Source: Pseudomonas syringae (GTDB taxonomy: Bacteria; Pseudomonadota; Gammaproteobacteria; Pseudomonadales; Pseudomonadaceae). Taken from it: 59,344 nucleotides of DNA. Positions 35,297 through 43,810 of this stretch are shown here, one piece after another. The position numbers were made by a program, and so were the translations under genes. Location of the stretch: the NCBI RefSeq assembly GCF_000737245.1, contig NZ_JPQU01000043.1, positions 1 to 59,344 on the forward strand, written 5' to 3'. Positions within the stretch are counted from its first letter, which is position 1. Each line of letters begins with the position of its first letter. The notes under the pieces were generated by a model. It did not search any database and was not told the DNA's origin. It saw nothing but the letters and a program-made list of their open reading frames with translations.

Positions 35297-35696
35297 AGGC
35301 AGTAGGACGAGTGCTCAAGCATAGTGAGTCGGAGATTTGATGTGGGCGTTAATTAGGCATCGGTATTCGAAGACGGCAATGTATTGATTGCCTCCCGACA
35401 TACAGCTTCCCTTTTGCCCCCCCCAAAAAGGCACATTAACTCACCAGCAAAAAGGGGGTGAATCATTCAGAATGGTCCCACAATACCATCATCTTGATAT
35501 TGTTGGATTAGATCGCCTGGGCTCGGTAATCCCGCCTTGCTTGATTAGAGCGGGTGTCACCTTTGCGGCAGCAAATGATCGATTTCACTCACACGCTGCG
35601 TAGGCAACTGGATAGGTAACGGAATCAATGAGGGTTTGCAGAACTTGCTGGCTCAAAGAGCTTTCGAGGCTGCATAGGTCTGAAATCCAGATACGT
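35297..35696. other. Intergenic region before the RES/Xre pair
   Basis: About 400 bases with no convincing gene. It contains the first copy of a diverged direct repeat (35409-35460). A plus-strand frame from 35472 to 35603 (MVPQYHHLDIVGLDRLG onward) has no good ribosome site and no family I recognise; it may be a remnant. Confidence 0.35.
35409..35460 (+). repeat. Direct repeat flanking the RES/Xre module, copy 1
   Basis: CCCTTTTGCCC, then AAAAGGC, CAT, AAC, CACCAGC and AAAAGG occur in the same order and spacing as at 36981-37033 (roughly 80% identical by eye). Each copy contains a CCTTTTG/CAAAAAGG-like inverted pair. The repeats enclose the toxin-antitoxin genes. Confidence 0.55.
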
Positions 35697-36194
35697 TCAG
35701 GTAGCAGGCGGATTGAGACGCCCGTCCAGCCCAAATCGCTCCTGCAGCACCAACTCGTACAAGCCTTTAGCGAGCATAGGATTAACCAGCAGATTCCAGC
35801 TATGGCGCGACACGCTTGAGGGCATCAGCACAAACGGGTGCTGTGCGAGCAGAGTCGCTCCGAAGGCCTGTTGACTGCGGCTCGGCGTTCCAGGGATAAG
35901 CCAGTTTGGGTTGGGAATGTCTTCCGGGTCGACTTTATGGACCCGTGACATGTCGAGCACTCTGGCCGCAGTCAGCGTATGCGGCATGTAATCAAGCGCT
36001 TCAAAACCCTTGTGGACGGCCACTTCGAGAATGGCGGTGGCGGCGTCCAGGCTGGTGTAAACAACCTGCACGCCTTTGGGATTCCAGCGCCCTCCACTGC
36101 CTTCTGCTCCAATGCCGCTATTCCAGGTGGACGCGTGTCTAGTCTGGTCGAGACGCCAAAAGTGGATTGGCGCACTGAGTGGATCTGTGACCAT
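35697..36194 (-). CDS. RES domain toxin
   Basis: 165-residue RES-domain protein, toxin of the RES/Xre type II family; characterised members destroy NAD+. The three naming residues are visible in context: Arg in FWRLDQ (about 14), Glu in ILEVAVHKG (about 56) and Ser in PSSVSRHSWNLLVNP (about 126-140). The ATG at 36194 overlaps the Xre stop (TGATG), giving coupled translation with the antitoxin first. Length is normal. It lies between two direct repeats in an ICE relic. Confidence 0.9.
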   Translation of the reverse strand: MVTDPLSAPIHFWRLDQTRHASTWNSGIGAEGSGGRWNPKGVQVVYTSLDAATAILEVAVHKGFEALDYMPHTLTAARVLDMSRVHKVDPEDIPNPNWLIPGTPSRSQQAFGATLLAQHPFVLMPSSVSRHSWNLLVNPMLAKGLYELVLQERFGLDGRLNPPAT

Positions 36195-36832
36195 CAATAA
36201 ATCCCGTACTCGATCCTGTGAAGGAAATCAGTTACCAGCTCGTAGCCCACCGGATTGGATAGCAGATCGATTGGCGACTCGCCATCCAGGCCACGTGCAG
36301 GTTTGGTTATCCAGTTCTCTGCCAACTCGCGCGTTCCAAACACTGCTTGAGCCTTCTCCAGCGCTTCCGCGTAGTACAAGGCACGGGCGCTCTGCTCAGG
36401 AGTGAGCGCGTCGTCCTTGTGTTTCATCCGACGCGCGAGGGTTCGATCAGACAGGCCAACGATCTTCGACAAAACGTTATGGCGCCTGAACGCTTCGACA
36501 GATTCAACCAGGTCAATGACTGCACTGAGCGTGAATCCAGCCTTGGTCGCCTTGAAGACCGCCATACGATCGTCAGTATTGGTACCAGGCAGCAACAGGC
36601 TCACCATGGGCTGATGGGCGCTATTCGACCGCACCGCATCTGATATTGAATAGCTAACTTCGGGCAACGTTGTTTCCCTCTGCTTGATCTGGCCCTTGCT
36701 GACCGGGGCTGCGCGCTTTGTAATGACCTTTTTTGCGGCAGGCTTAACCGGCACCTTTGCGCTACCGACTTTCGCTTTGACGGTTTTTGGGCGCGCCGTT
36801 TTACCCTCAAGAACTTCTGCTGTCGCAGTCAT
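36194..36832 (-). CDS. Xre-type antitoxin with MbcA/ParS-like toxin-binding domain
   Basis: 212-residue antitoxin for the RES toxin. I start at 36832 (MTATAEVLEG), after GGAGGTCACC. The first about 65 residues are a basic, alanine/lysine/valine-rich tail (KPAAKKVITKRAAPVSKGQI), longer than usual. The middle holds the Xre-like helix-turn-helix (KIVGLSDRTLARRMKHKDDA) and the C-terminus the MbcA/ParS/Xre toxin-binding domain (ALYYAEALEKAQAVFGTREL and WITKPARGLDGESPIDLL). It should neutralise the toxin and repress the promoter at 36867-36895. Confidence 0.88.
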   Translation of the reverse strand: MTATAEVLEGKTARPKTVKAKVGSAKVPVKPAAKKVITKRAAPVSKGQIKQRETTLPEVSYSISDAVRSNSAHQPMVSLLLPGTNTDDRMAVFKATKAGFTLSAVIDLVESVEAFRRHNVLSKIVGLSDRTLARRMKHKDDALTPEQSARALYYAEALEKAQAVFGTRELAENWITKPARGLDGESPIDLLSNPVGYELVTDFLHRIEYGIY

Positions 36833-36866
36833 GGTGACCTCCGTCACGCTCGGACATATGACATCT

Positions 36867-36895
36867 AAAATACTGCCATATGGCCGAAAATGCAA
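36867..36895 (-). promoter_or_regulatory. Sigma-70 promoter with palindromic operator for the Xre/RES operon
   Basis: On the minus strand TTGCAT and TATTTT are separated by exactly 17 bases. The spacer contains the perfect palindrome GCCATATGGC (36875-36884), and a second CATATG lies at 36855-36860, 22 bases away. This is the layout expected for autorepression by the Xre protein. Confidence 0.6.
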
Positions 36896-36980
36896 AAGAT
36901 CGGTCTACAGTGGCATGGATCTTTCAAGCACCTACCCCTAGGAAAACCTCCCTTACCTCCTACCACCTGAACCAGTTTTC

Positions 36981-37033
36981 CCCTTTTGCCCGTGCTCCAA
37001 AAGGCCCATAACCCCACCAGCCAAAAGGAATGG
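36981..37033 (+). repeat. Direct repeat flanking the RES/Xre module, copy 2
   Basis: Second copy of the repeat at 35409-35460, about 1.57 kb away and in the same orientation. It lies between the toxin-antitoxin promoter and the soj relic. It holds CCTTTTG and CAAAAGG as an inverted pair, then CCAGCCAAAAGG. Confidence 0.55.
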
Positions 37034-37249
37034 CACAGCAAGGGAATGGAAGCCAAGGGTAAGAGCCCTACCCGAAAAGGGCTGGGTTTGGGTGAAGAGC
37101 AAAAGGCTCTTCTGTGGTTGAAGCCGAGGGTGAACTGAAGTCCAACAAAACCGCCCTTTTTCGTTGAAATCTGTCCTGAAAGACTGATTCTCAGTCCCGA
37201 TGATCGGCTTAAGCGCTGTCTCTAATCAATCGATTTAGAGGCAAGCACC

Positions 37250-37756
37250 ATGAAAATCGCATCGGTCCTTTCGACCTAAGGCGGCCCTGGCAAGACCACG
37301 GTAACCGCAAACCTGGGCGCTTTCTGCGCCGACTCAAATATCCGCACCCTGGTCATCGACCTCGATACGCAACCCTCGTTGTCCTCCTTCTATCGTCTGG
37401 ACAGCGAAGCCCCTGGCGGCACATATCAACTGATTTCCCAGAACGAAACCATCCCTGATCTGGTCGTTTCCCGCACCTGCATCCCCAATCTGTCGCTGAT
37501 CCTCTCCAACGATCCCCACAAACCGGTGATGGAGTTGGGCAGCATTGAGGCCATCAAGGAGATGGTCGCCGCCGGCTTGGGTTACAGCATCGTGCCGGCC
37601 ATGTCAGTGACAGCCACTCATCATCGACGGGGCTTGCGGGTCGAGTCACTGCAACCGCCATTGACCCATACGCTGGGCATTGCGCTGCGTCAGGACAAGC
37701 CGGTGGGCAAGGCGCTGCGGCAAGTACTCGACGCCTTGCAGACGCTGTCGTCCTGA
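37250..37756 (+). pseudogene. soj: ParA/Soj N-terminus with nonsense codon, fused to a LysR C-terminus
   Basis: The first part is an ICE-type ParA: MKIASVLST, then a TAA at 37277-37279 where the family has a lysine, then GGPGKTTVTANLGAF, the deviant Walker A. VIDLDTQPSLSSFYRL and SRTCIPNLSLILSNDPHK follow. After about 37520 the reading becomes PVMELGSIEAIKEMVAAGLG and YSIVPAMSV to the end at 37756, the effector-domain C-terminus of a LysR regulator. So a deletion or recombination joined soj to a LysR gene. Neither part can be functional. Confidence 0.8.
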
Positions 37757-37799
37757 CAGGAGCCGAACACCAATGCCCCACAGCGAATACTGAAAATCT

Positions 37800-39716
37800 T
37801 CAGTAGCGAGCGCCATCAAAACATTCCGGGTCTTCATCCAGATATTTTTTCATACGCCGCCACAAGGTAGTCGTGCTGATCTGTAAACGCTTGGCGGCCG
37901 CCTCACGATTGCCACGCACACTGCTGAGCACTTCTTGCAGCACCGTCAATTCACTCCTGACGGCTGCGCCCTCGTCTATCGGGGCACTGACCGAAAGGTC
38001 CTCCAGCACATCCTCCAGCAGTGACGCTGCGAACGGCTGCCCCTGACTCATCACGGCCAGGCGCTCGACAACATTGCCCAACTGCCGAATATTCCCGGGC
38101 CACGGGTAGCGGCTCAAGCGCATCAGCAGCGCTTCGTCCGGTTCCGCAGAATCCATGGGCAGGCTGCGAAGCAGGTGGCGCACCAGTTCGGGAATGTCGT
38201 CGTGGCGCTCGCGCAAGGCCGGCAGGCGCAGTTTCAACACGCAGATGCGGTAGTAGAAGTCTTCACGGAATAACCCTTTGGCCACCAGCTGCGGCAAGTT
38301 TTTATTGCAGGCAGTGATGATACGAATATCGACGGGCGTGACTTTGTCGTCACCAATGCGCACCACCTTTCGCTCTTGCAGGGTGCGCAGCAGCTTGACC
38401 TGGATATCGGTGGACGTTTCGTTAATTTCGTCGAGAAAAATGGTGCCCGTATGCGCCAGCTCAAATACCCCGGCCCTGCCCTCATTGAGCGCCCCGGTGA
38501 AGGCGCCTTTCACGTAGCCAAACAGCTCACTCTCCAGCACTCCCGGAGCGAAGGCCGCGCAATTGATAGCCACGAATGGACCTTGCTTGCGGCGCGAAGC
38601 ATTGTGGATGCTCTGGGCGAACAGCTCTTTACCGGTGCCGGTTTCGCCCTCGATCATGACCGTGCTGTCGACCGCCGCATAGGTCGTGGCCAGGCGTTTG
38701 GCCTTGATCAGCGCCGGGCTGCTGCCGATGATGTCGTCGAAGTTTCTGTCGGCAACGTGCTGACGCGCCAGCACCCGGCGCATCTTGCGTTCGAGGGCGG
38801 TGATTTCCGTCTGGCTTTGCAAGGTGGCCACCGCACCGATGACTTCACTGTCCAGGACGATGGGCGCGATGCTCAAGGTCAGGGAGAGGCGGCCCAATGT
38901 GATCAAAGCCCCGCGCACCGGGCGACCGCTGCTGAGTACTTGGCCGAAATAGTCTTGAGCCAGCAGGCCATCAATGCTGTCGCCGCACGCCAGGCTGCCG
39001 AGGTAAGCCGTGGCCACGCTGTTCATGTTGGTGATCATGCGCTGGCTATCAACACTGAAAATACCTTCCGAGACACAGTTGAGAATCGACTGGATCATCT
39101 CGTAGCGGCTTTGCAGCTCCACCCGCTTGAGTCGGCGTTCCTCCTCGATTTGCAGCAGGTGCAAGGCTTCGTCAACCGCCTCGTCAACGGCGTCTGGATC
39201 TGCATCAGACATGATGTAACGCATGCCCCGCGCAATCACCGCCTGGCGCAACGACAAGCCGCCAATCGCCACTTCAATACCCTCGGCCTGCAAGCGATCC
39301 AGATGAGCCTCAGTGGCCTGGCTGCTGCCCAGCGGATCGATCAGGCAGATGGAGACCTGCGCCATGAACGGTCGGGCTTTTTCCAGAATGCTCGCATAGC
39401 CCTCGGAGGTGGCCAGGAAGGCGATCCGCTCCGAGGACTGCCGGGCTTTGCGATAGGCATTGATACAGTCGAAAAACGTGTGTTTGACCTCAACGATGGG
39501 CACTCGCAAATGCTCACGCAGGACACTCGCTGTGCGGCCACGACTGATGATCACGCTCACGCCGCCGTCGATCAGTTGGCGCGCCTTGAGCGTGGCGTCG
39601 TGCTGAGCGGCCTCGACCACCTCCAGCGAGAGGCCGCGCTGCTCAACGGTGTCACGCATCACCGACGTTAACGTGCTGGAGGGAGAAATAACCGCGATGG
39701 TGCCTTGCATGGACAT
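37800..39716 (-). CDS. Sigma-54-dependent activator of PrpR type
   Basis: 638-residue enhancer-binding protein. The N-terminal PrpR_N sensor (about 1-170: TIAVISPSSTLTSVMRDTVE, VSVIISRGRTASVLREHLRV) is followed by a PAS domain (about 190-290). The sigma-54 AAA+ domain (about 320-560) has Walker A GETGTGKE, the GAFTGA loop and the FLDEIN Walker B, and a Fis-type C-terminal helix-turn-helix (NREAAAKRLQISTTTLWRRM) follows. The start is 39716 or 39710 (AGGGC fits the latter). It is divergent from the operon at 39906, whose -24/-12 promoter it very likely activates in response to an organic acid. Confidence 0.9.
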   Translation of the reverse strand: MSMQGTIAVISPSSTLTSVMRDTVEQRGLSLEVVEAAQHDATLKARQLIDGGVSVIISRGRTASVLREHLRVPIVEVKHTFFDCINAYRKARQSSERIAFLATSEGYASILEKARPFMAQVSICLIDPLGSSQATEAHLDRLQAEGIEVAIGGLSLRQAVIARGMRYIMSDADPDAVDEAVDEALHLLQIEEERRLKRVELQSRYEMIQSILNCVSEGIFSVDSQRMITNMNSVATAYLGSLACGDSIDGLLAQDYFGQVLSSGRPVRGALITLGRLSLTLSIAPIVLDSEVIGAVATLQSQTEITALERKMRRVLARQHVADRNFDDIIGSSPALIKAKRLATTYAAVDSTVMIEGETGTGKELFAQSIHNASRRKQGPFVAINCAAFAPGVLESELFGYVKGAFTGALNEGRAGVFELAHTGTIFLDEINETSTDIQVKLLRTLQERKVVRIGDDKVTPVDIRIITACNKNLPQLVAKGLFREDFYYRICVLKLRLPALRERHDDIPELVRHLLRSLPMDSAEPDEALLMRLSRYPWPGNIRQLGNVVERLAVMSQGQPFAASLLEDVLEDLSVSAPIDEGAAVRSELTVLQEVLSSVRGNREAAAKRLQISTTTLWRRMKKYLDEDPECFDGARY

Positions 39717-39762
39717 GCCCTGTTGAATGCCAAGTGCATTGCATCCTATTTCACGCTGCAAC

Positions 39763-39792
39763 AAATTGAAATGCCCTGAAATTTTTCAATTT
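39763..39792. promoter_or_regulatory. Upstream activator palindrome
   Basis: AAATTGAAA (39763-39771) and TTTCAATTT (39784-39792) form a perfect 9-bp inverted repeat with a 12-base spacer, about 60-85 bases before the -24 box, the usual position of an enhancer site for a sigma-54 activator. It also lies just before the activator's own start, allowing autoregulation. Confidence 0.6.
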
Positions 39793-39849
39793 TATGGACG
39801 ATTTCCCAAGTCTTTGTTTTCAAAGGACTAACGTCAAAAATCAACCTTC

Positions 39850-39865
39850 TGGCACAGCCCTTGCT
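39850..39865 (+). promoter_or_regulatory. Sigma-54 (-24/-12) promoter
   Basis: TGGCAC-AGCCC-TTGCT is a perfect match to the -24/-12 consensus (TGGCAC-N5-TTGCW). It ends about 40 bases before the start of the dehydrogenase gene, within the divergent region shared with the PrpR-like activator. Confidence 0.85.
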
Positions 39866-39905
39866 GCCTACAAGCCAATAATAAAGACAACACAGGACAC
39901 ACCGG

Positions 39906-40784
39906 ATGGATATCACCTTTATCGGGTATGGCGAAGCCGCCCATCACATCAGCACCGGCCTGCGCACTACCGGCGCCCTGCGCATCGGCGCTTTCGACGC
40001 CAAGGTCAGCCCCGCGCTGGAACAACGCGCCGCAGACAATCAAGTCACCCTCTTCGACTCGCTGCAAAGTGCCTGCCAGGGCGCTCGTTTTGTCGTCTGC
40101 CTGACCAGCGCCAGCAGCGCGCTGAGCATCGCGAAAACAGTCTTGCCCTTGCTGGTTGCCGGGCAAACCTACGTCGACATGAACTCCGCCGCCCCCACCG
40201 TCAAACAAGCCATGGACCAACTGCCACGTGCAGTGGGCGTGGACTTCTGCGACAGCGCGGTGATGGGCACCGTACCCGGCAACAACCACAAGGTACCCAT
40301 GCTGCTGTCGGGCAGCGGTGCAGCAGCGTTTGCCGCTGCGTTCTCGCCTTTGGGCATGCGCCTGACCGTACTCGACGCAGACGCCGGTGCCGCCTCGGCG
40401 ATCAAGATGCTCAAAAGCGTGGTGATGAAAGGCCTGCCGCAATTACTGCTGGAAGCCTTCCAGGCGGGTGAGCGCTTTGGCGTGCTGGATACCCTCGTGG
40501 CGTCCCTGGGCGACTCATTGAACGGCAAGACGGTAGAGCAACTGACCAACACCTTCACCGCCCGAACGCTGATCCACGCCAAACGCCGCAGCGCGGAAAT
40601 GGACGATGTGGTCGCGACGCTCGAAGCGTCCGGGGTCGACGCCAGCATGTCCCGCGCCACCCAAGGCCAGCTGGACAAGCTGGCCGCCACGGACTGGGCC
40701 GATCTGCTCGGCCCCGACGGCAGCGACATGGACTACCGCACTGCCATCCAGCACCTGAACGCTCATCAACGAGAACTGCCATGA
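39906..40784 (+). CDS. NAD(P)-dependent dehydrogenase, beta-hydroxyacid dehydrogenase-like with DUF1932
   Basis: 292-residue enzyme. The N-terminus opens with a Rossmann fold (MDITFIGYGEAAHHISTGLR; G-x-G-x-x-x-x-x-x-x-G), then YVDMNSAAPTVKQAMDQLP and VDFCDSAVMGTVPGNNHKVP (the region for substrate contacts), and VLDADAGAASAIKMLKSVVM, where the conserved lysine of the 6-phosphogluconate/hydroxyisobutyrate family would lie. The C-terminal part resembles DUF1932. It probably oxidises a beta-hydroxy acid. It overlaps the next gene by 4 bases (ATGA), and is the first gene after the sigma-54 promoter. Confidence 0.8.
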   Translation: MDITFIGYGEAAHHISTGLRTTGALRIGAFDAKVSPALEQRAADNQVTLFDSLQSACQGARFVVCLTSASSALSIAKTVLPLLVAGQTYVDMNSAAPTVKQAMDQLPRAVGVDFCDSAVMGTVPGNNHKVPMLLSGSGAAAFAAAFSPLGMRLTVLDADAGAASAIKMLKSVVMKGLPQLLLEAFQAGERFGVLDTLVASLGDSLNGKTVEQLTNTFTARTLIHAKRRSAEMDDVVATLEASGVDASMSRATQGQLDKLAATDWADLLGPDGSDMDYRTAIQHLNAHQRELP

Positions 40785-41485
40785 ACACTGAACATTATTT
40801 CCCGCTGCCCGATTTGATCCCTGAAGAGTTGCTGGAGCGCTTTCGCAAACTCAGCCCGGCGCAGCTGTGCGACGGCATGCAAAGCCTTGGCATCCCACGC
40901 AATGGCGCAATGGACGCCGACCTGATGCCCCTTGATGAAAACAAAATCATGCTCGGCACCGCTTACACCGTCGATACCGAAGACGGCGACAACTTCCCAA
41001 TTCACGTCGCTGTGTATCAAGGGCAACCGGGCTATGTGCTGGTGGTGGCTGGCAAGGGTTACCCTGGCCGCGCCTACATCGGTGACCTCATGGCCGGTGC
41101 TGCACAGGCAGTGGGTTTGAGCGGCATGGTCATTGATGGTTGCGTGCGCGACAAGGTGCCGCTGTCTCAACTGGACATCCCGGTTTACGCCAAAGGTTTC
41201 ATGCAACGAAGCCCTGGCAAAAAAGGCCCCGGCAAGATCAACGCCACGGTGAACTGCGCAGGTGTTGAAGTCGCGGCGGGTGATCTAGTGTTCGGCGATT
41301 ACGATGGCGTGACCGTGGTACCCCGCGCTCGGCTGGTGGAAGTGCTGGAGGCTTCAGAGAAGAAAAGCGCGTACGAAAATCAGCGCCGTGAGGTCATGGA
41401 CGAATACACTCGCTGCCGCGACAGTGGTCTGCCCTTGCCCCCATTGGCTCCGGACTGGGTCACCCAGCTTCTGCAAGGCAAGTAA
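40781..41485 (+). CDS. RraA-family aldolase/decarboxylase
   Basis: 234-residue RraA-like protein of the 4-hydroxy-4-methyl-2-oxoglutarate aldolase / oxaloacetate decarboxylase group. The signature G-D-L-x(9)-G-x-x-G-x-V-I-D-G-x-x-R-D is complete (GDLMAGAAQAVGLSGMVIDG followed by CVRD), supplying the metal- and substrate-binding residues. GDLVFGDYDGVTVVP near 165-180 is also typical. With the upstream dehydrogenase it could cleave or decarboxylate the oxidised product to pyruvate or a similar acid. The C-terminus is longer than in strict RraA regulators, as expected for the enzymes. Confidence 0.85.
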   Translation: MNTEHYFPLPDLIPEELLERFRKLSPAQLCDGMQSLGIPRNGAMDADLMPLDENKIMLGTAYTVDTEDGDNFPIHVAVYQGQPGYVLVVAGKGYPGRAYIGDLMAGAAQAVGLSGMVIDGCVRDKVPLSQLDIPVYAKGFMQRSPGKKGPGKINATVNCAGVEVAAGDLVFGDYDGVTVVPRARLVEVLEASEKKSAYENQRREVMDEYTRCRDSGLPLPPLAPDWVTQLLQGK

Positions 41486-41562
41486 CGTTCCAAGCCGTAC
41501 CGGGGCGCCTGCAGCCCCAACCCGCTGCGCTCACTATAAAAATAAAATGTGGAGACGTTCAG

Positions 41563-42924
41563 ATGCTGACAGTTCTGGGCTATTTATTGATCACCTCGTT
41601 TCTGTTGCTGGTCATCAAGCAAAAACTTTCGCCGTTCACCGGTTTGATCGTGGTTTCGCTGGCCGTTGGGGTGCTGGTGTGCCTGGTCAACGGCGTGCCG
41701 ATGGGCACCATCATGACGTGGGTACGCGAGGGCCTGTTCTACTCGCAGAACGGGGCTGGGAAGGTCTCGCTGGGCACGGTCAATCCGACCGTGATGATCC
41801 TGTTCGCCGTGCTGTACTTCAGCCTGATGATGAACGTCGGCCTGTTCGATCCGCTGTGCACTTACCTGATTCGAAAGGCCAACGGCGACCCGCTGAAAAT
41901 CATTCTGGTCACCGCTTTCACCTCCGCCGTCGTCACCCTGGACGGGGACGGGACCACCACCATTCTGATCATCACCACCGCCTTCCTGCCGCTGTATAAA
42001 CAGATGGGCATGAAGCTGTCCAACCTTGCGATGCTGATTATCCTGCCTTGCGGCCTGGGCAACTGCCTGCCCTGGGGCGGGCCACTGGCGCGGGCAGCGG
42101 CGGTGTTGAATCTGGAGGTCAATACGCTGTTCGTGGCGATCTTGCCGATCCTCGGCGTGTCGTTCATCTACGTGTTCTTCATGGCCTATCTGATGGGCAT
42201 CAAAGAGCGCAAACGTCTGGGCTTCGTCAAAGGTGAAAAGGTGATCGTGACACCTGAGCAGATCGCCCAGATGGTGACGGTGATCGAGGACCACGACAAA
42301 GAACTCAAGCGTCCGAAGCTGTTCCTCTTCAACCTGGCCCTGACCCTGGGCATGCTGGTCATTCTGATTGCCGGCTGGGCCAGTGGTGCGGTGGTTTTCA
42401 TGCTCGGTACGGCCATCGCACTGACAGTCAACTACACCGCCGTTGAACAGCGCGAACGCATCACTGCCAATGGCGGCGACGCCGTGGCAGTGGCCTCGAT
42501 CATTCTGGCCGCCGGGTGCTTTCTGGGTATTTTCAACGGCAGTGGCATGGCCGGTGCCGTCGCTGAACACATGGCCAGCCTCATCCCGGACTCCATGGGC
42601 AGTCACACCGCGCTGATCTTCGCCTTCCTGGGCGCCCTGGCCTGCTACGCCCTGCCGGTGGATGCCTACTACTTCGGCATCCTCCCGGTCGTCGCACCCA
42701 TCGCTTACAAGTTCGGCATCACCCCAACCGAGATCGGTGTGGCCTCGTTCATGGGCCAGGCCCTGCGCTATGCCAGCCCGACCGTGGCCTGGTTGTTCCT
42801 GTTGATGAGCCGTACGGAGATGACGTTCGGCGAATACCAGAAAGAGTTCTTCAAATGGTCGATCCCGATGTTTTTCATCTTCCTGATTACCGCGATCGTG
42901 ACCGGTGAATTGCCTGTGGGATAA
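41563..42924 (+). CDS. CitMHS family organic-acid transporter
   Basis: 453-residue inner-membrane carrier of the citrate:metal/H+ symporter family, with about 11-12 hydrophobic segments. Family marks include VTLDGDGTTTILIITTAFLP (about 126-145), GLGNCLPWGGPLARAAAVLN (about 164-183) and VDAYYFGILPVVAPIAYKFG near 366. A GTGGAGACG ribosome site precedes the ATG. It closes the sigma-54 operon 77 bases after the RraA-like gene, so it probably imports the substrate of that pathway, likely a citrate-like or hydroxylated di/tricarboxylate. Confidence 0.88.
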   Translation: MLTVLGYLLITSFLLLVIKQKLSPFTGLIVVSLAVGVLVCLVNGVPMGTIMTWVREGLFYSQNGAGKVSLGTVNPTVMILFAVLYFSLMMNVGLFDPLCTYLIRKANGDPLKIILVTAFTSAVVTLDGDGTTTILIITTAFLPLYKQMGMKLSNLAMLIILPCGLGNCLPWGGPLARAAAVLNLEVNTLFVAILPILGVSFIYVFFMAYLMGIKERKRLGFVKGEKVIVTPEQIAQMVTVIEDHDKELKRPKLFLFNLALTLGMLVILIAGWASGAVVFMLGTAIALTVNYTAVEQRERITANGGDAVAVASIILAAGCFLGIFNGSGMAGAVAEHMASLIPDSMGSHTALIFAFLGALACYALPVDAYYFGILPVVAPIAYKFGITPTEIGVASFMGQALRYASPTVAWLFLLMSRTEMTFGEYQKEFFKWSIPMFFIFLITAIVTGELPVG

Positions 42925-42953
42925 GGGGCAAGACAGCGGTTGCAATTCAAGCG

Positions 42954-42980
42954 CCGCGCCAGATCAGTGATTTGGCGCGG
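42954..42980. terminator. Bidirectional terminator between CitMHS and the HTH pseudogene
   Basis: CCGCGCCA (42954-42961) and TGGCGCGG (42973-42980) form a perfect 8-bp stem with an 11-base loop between two convergent genes. There is no long T-run, but its position fits a shared terminator. Confidence 0.5.
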
Positions 42981-42999
42981 TGGTCTGCTTCTCACGGCA

Positions 43000-43810
43000 T
43001 CACTTTTTCGCAGCATTCCCTGAAGCCAAATAACTTTGCACGATTGCCCGGACGCGGTCGGCGTCGGTGGTCGTAACCGGGTTGTAGACGATCATCGAAA
43101 GATCCGGGCGACCGTCCACCGCGAAGCCTGAGTATTCCAGCTCGATAAGGCCATGGGTAGCATGGCGCAGGCGCTTGGTGCCTTCACCCTGTAGGCGAAC
43201 GTCGTTATCACACCACAACGCCGAACAATCCGGGCTCAGGCTACAGAGTTCATCGGCAAGGTTGATGACCTCAGAGGCAGCACCTGCACGGGTGGCATCA
43301 GCCCGAAATGCAGCAACGATGAAACGTGCGACCGCCTGCCAGTCGTCTTGCTTATCCCGCGTGCCGGGATTGCAAAACATCAGGCGCAGAATGTTGCGCT
43401 GCCCTACCGGCAAAAGACTGTAGTCGGTAAATACGGCTGCCGCGGCGTTGTTCCAGGCCAGCACATCCCAGGTGGCGGTTTTAATAAAAGCGGGGCTGAA
43501 TTCGAGGGTATCCAGAATTCGTTGCAAGCGCGGCGTCCCCCCTCGGGCGCGGAATAAACTACTTCGGGAGGATGACCAAAGGCGAGCATGAACAAATGCT
43601 CACGCTCCGGATCGGTCATCAACAGGCTTTGAGCAATGCGGTTCAATACCTGAGCAGAAGGTGCGCCACCGCGCCCCTGCTCCAGCCACGTGTACCAGGT
43701 CGCGCTGATGTTCGCCCGGTGTGCCACTTCTTCTCGGCGCAAGCCCGGAGTGCGTCGACGCGCGCTGGAATATCCAAAACTCGCAGGATCCAGACGCGCA
43801 GAGACTCCGG
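43000..43810 (-). pseudogene. Helix-turn-helix regulator (MmyB-like ligand-binding domain), frameshifted and 5'-truncated
   Basis: The readable part starts ARLDPASFGYSSARRRTPGL then RREEVAHRANIS, normally preceded by about 15 residues with the start codon; here a stop precedes it, so the 5' end is lost. The HTH continues WYTWLEQGRGGAPSAQVLNR to about 43540, where a base change in the C6 tract (43537-43542) shifts the frame; the rest (LQRILDTLEFSPAFIKTATW to the stop at 43000) is the MmyB-like (MLTR) ligand-binding domain. Intact homologues are one continuous gene of about 270-280 residues. Confidence 0.75.

Noticed and set aside
41584..42945. 453-codon minus-strand frame opposite the CitMHS gene
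   Set aside because: The peptide is a histidine/glutamine/aspartate-rich mirror of a membrane protein gene, a usual artefact at high GC.
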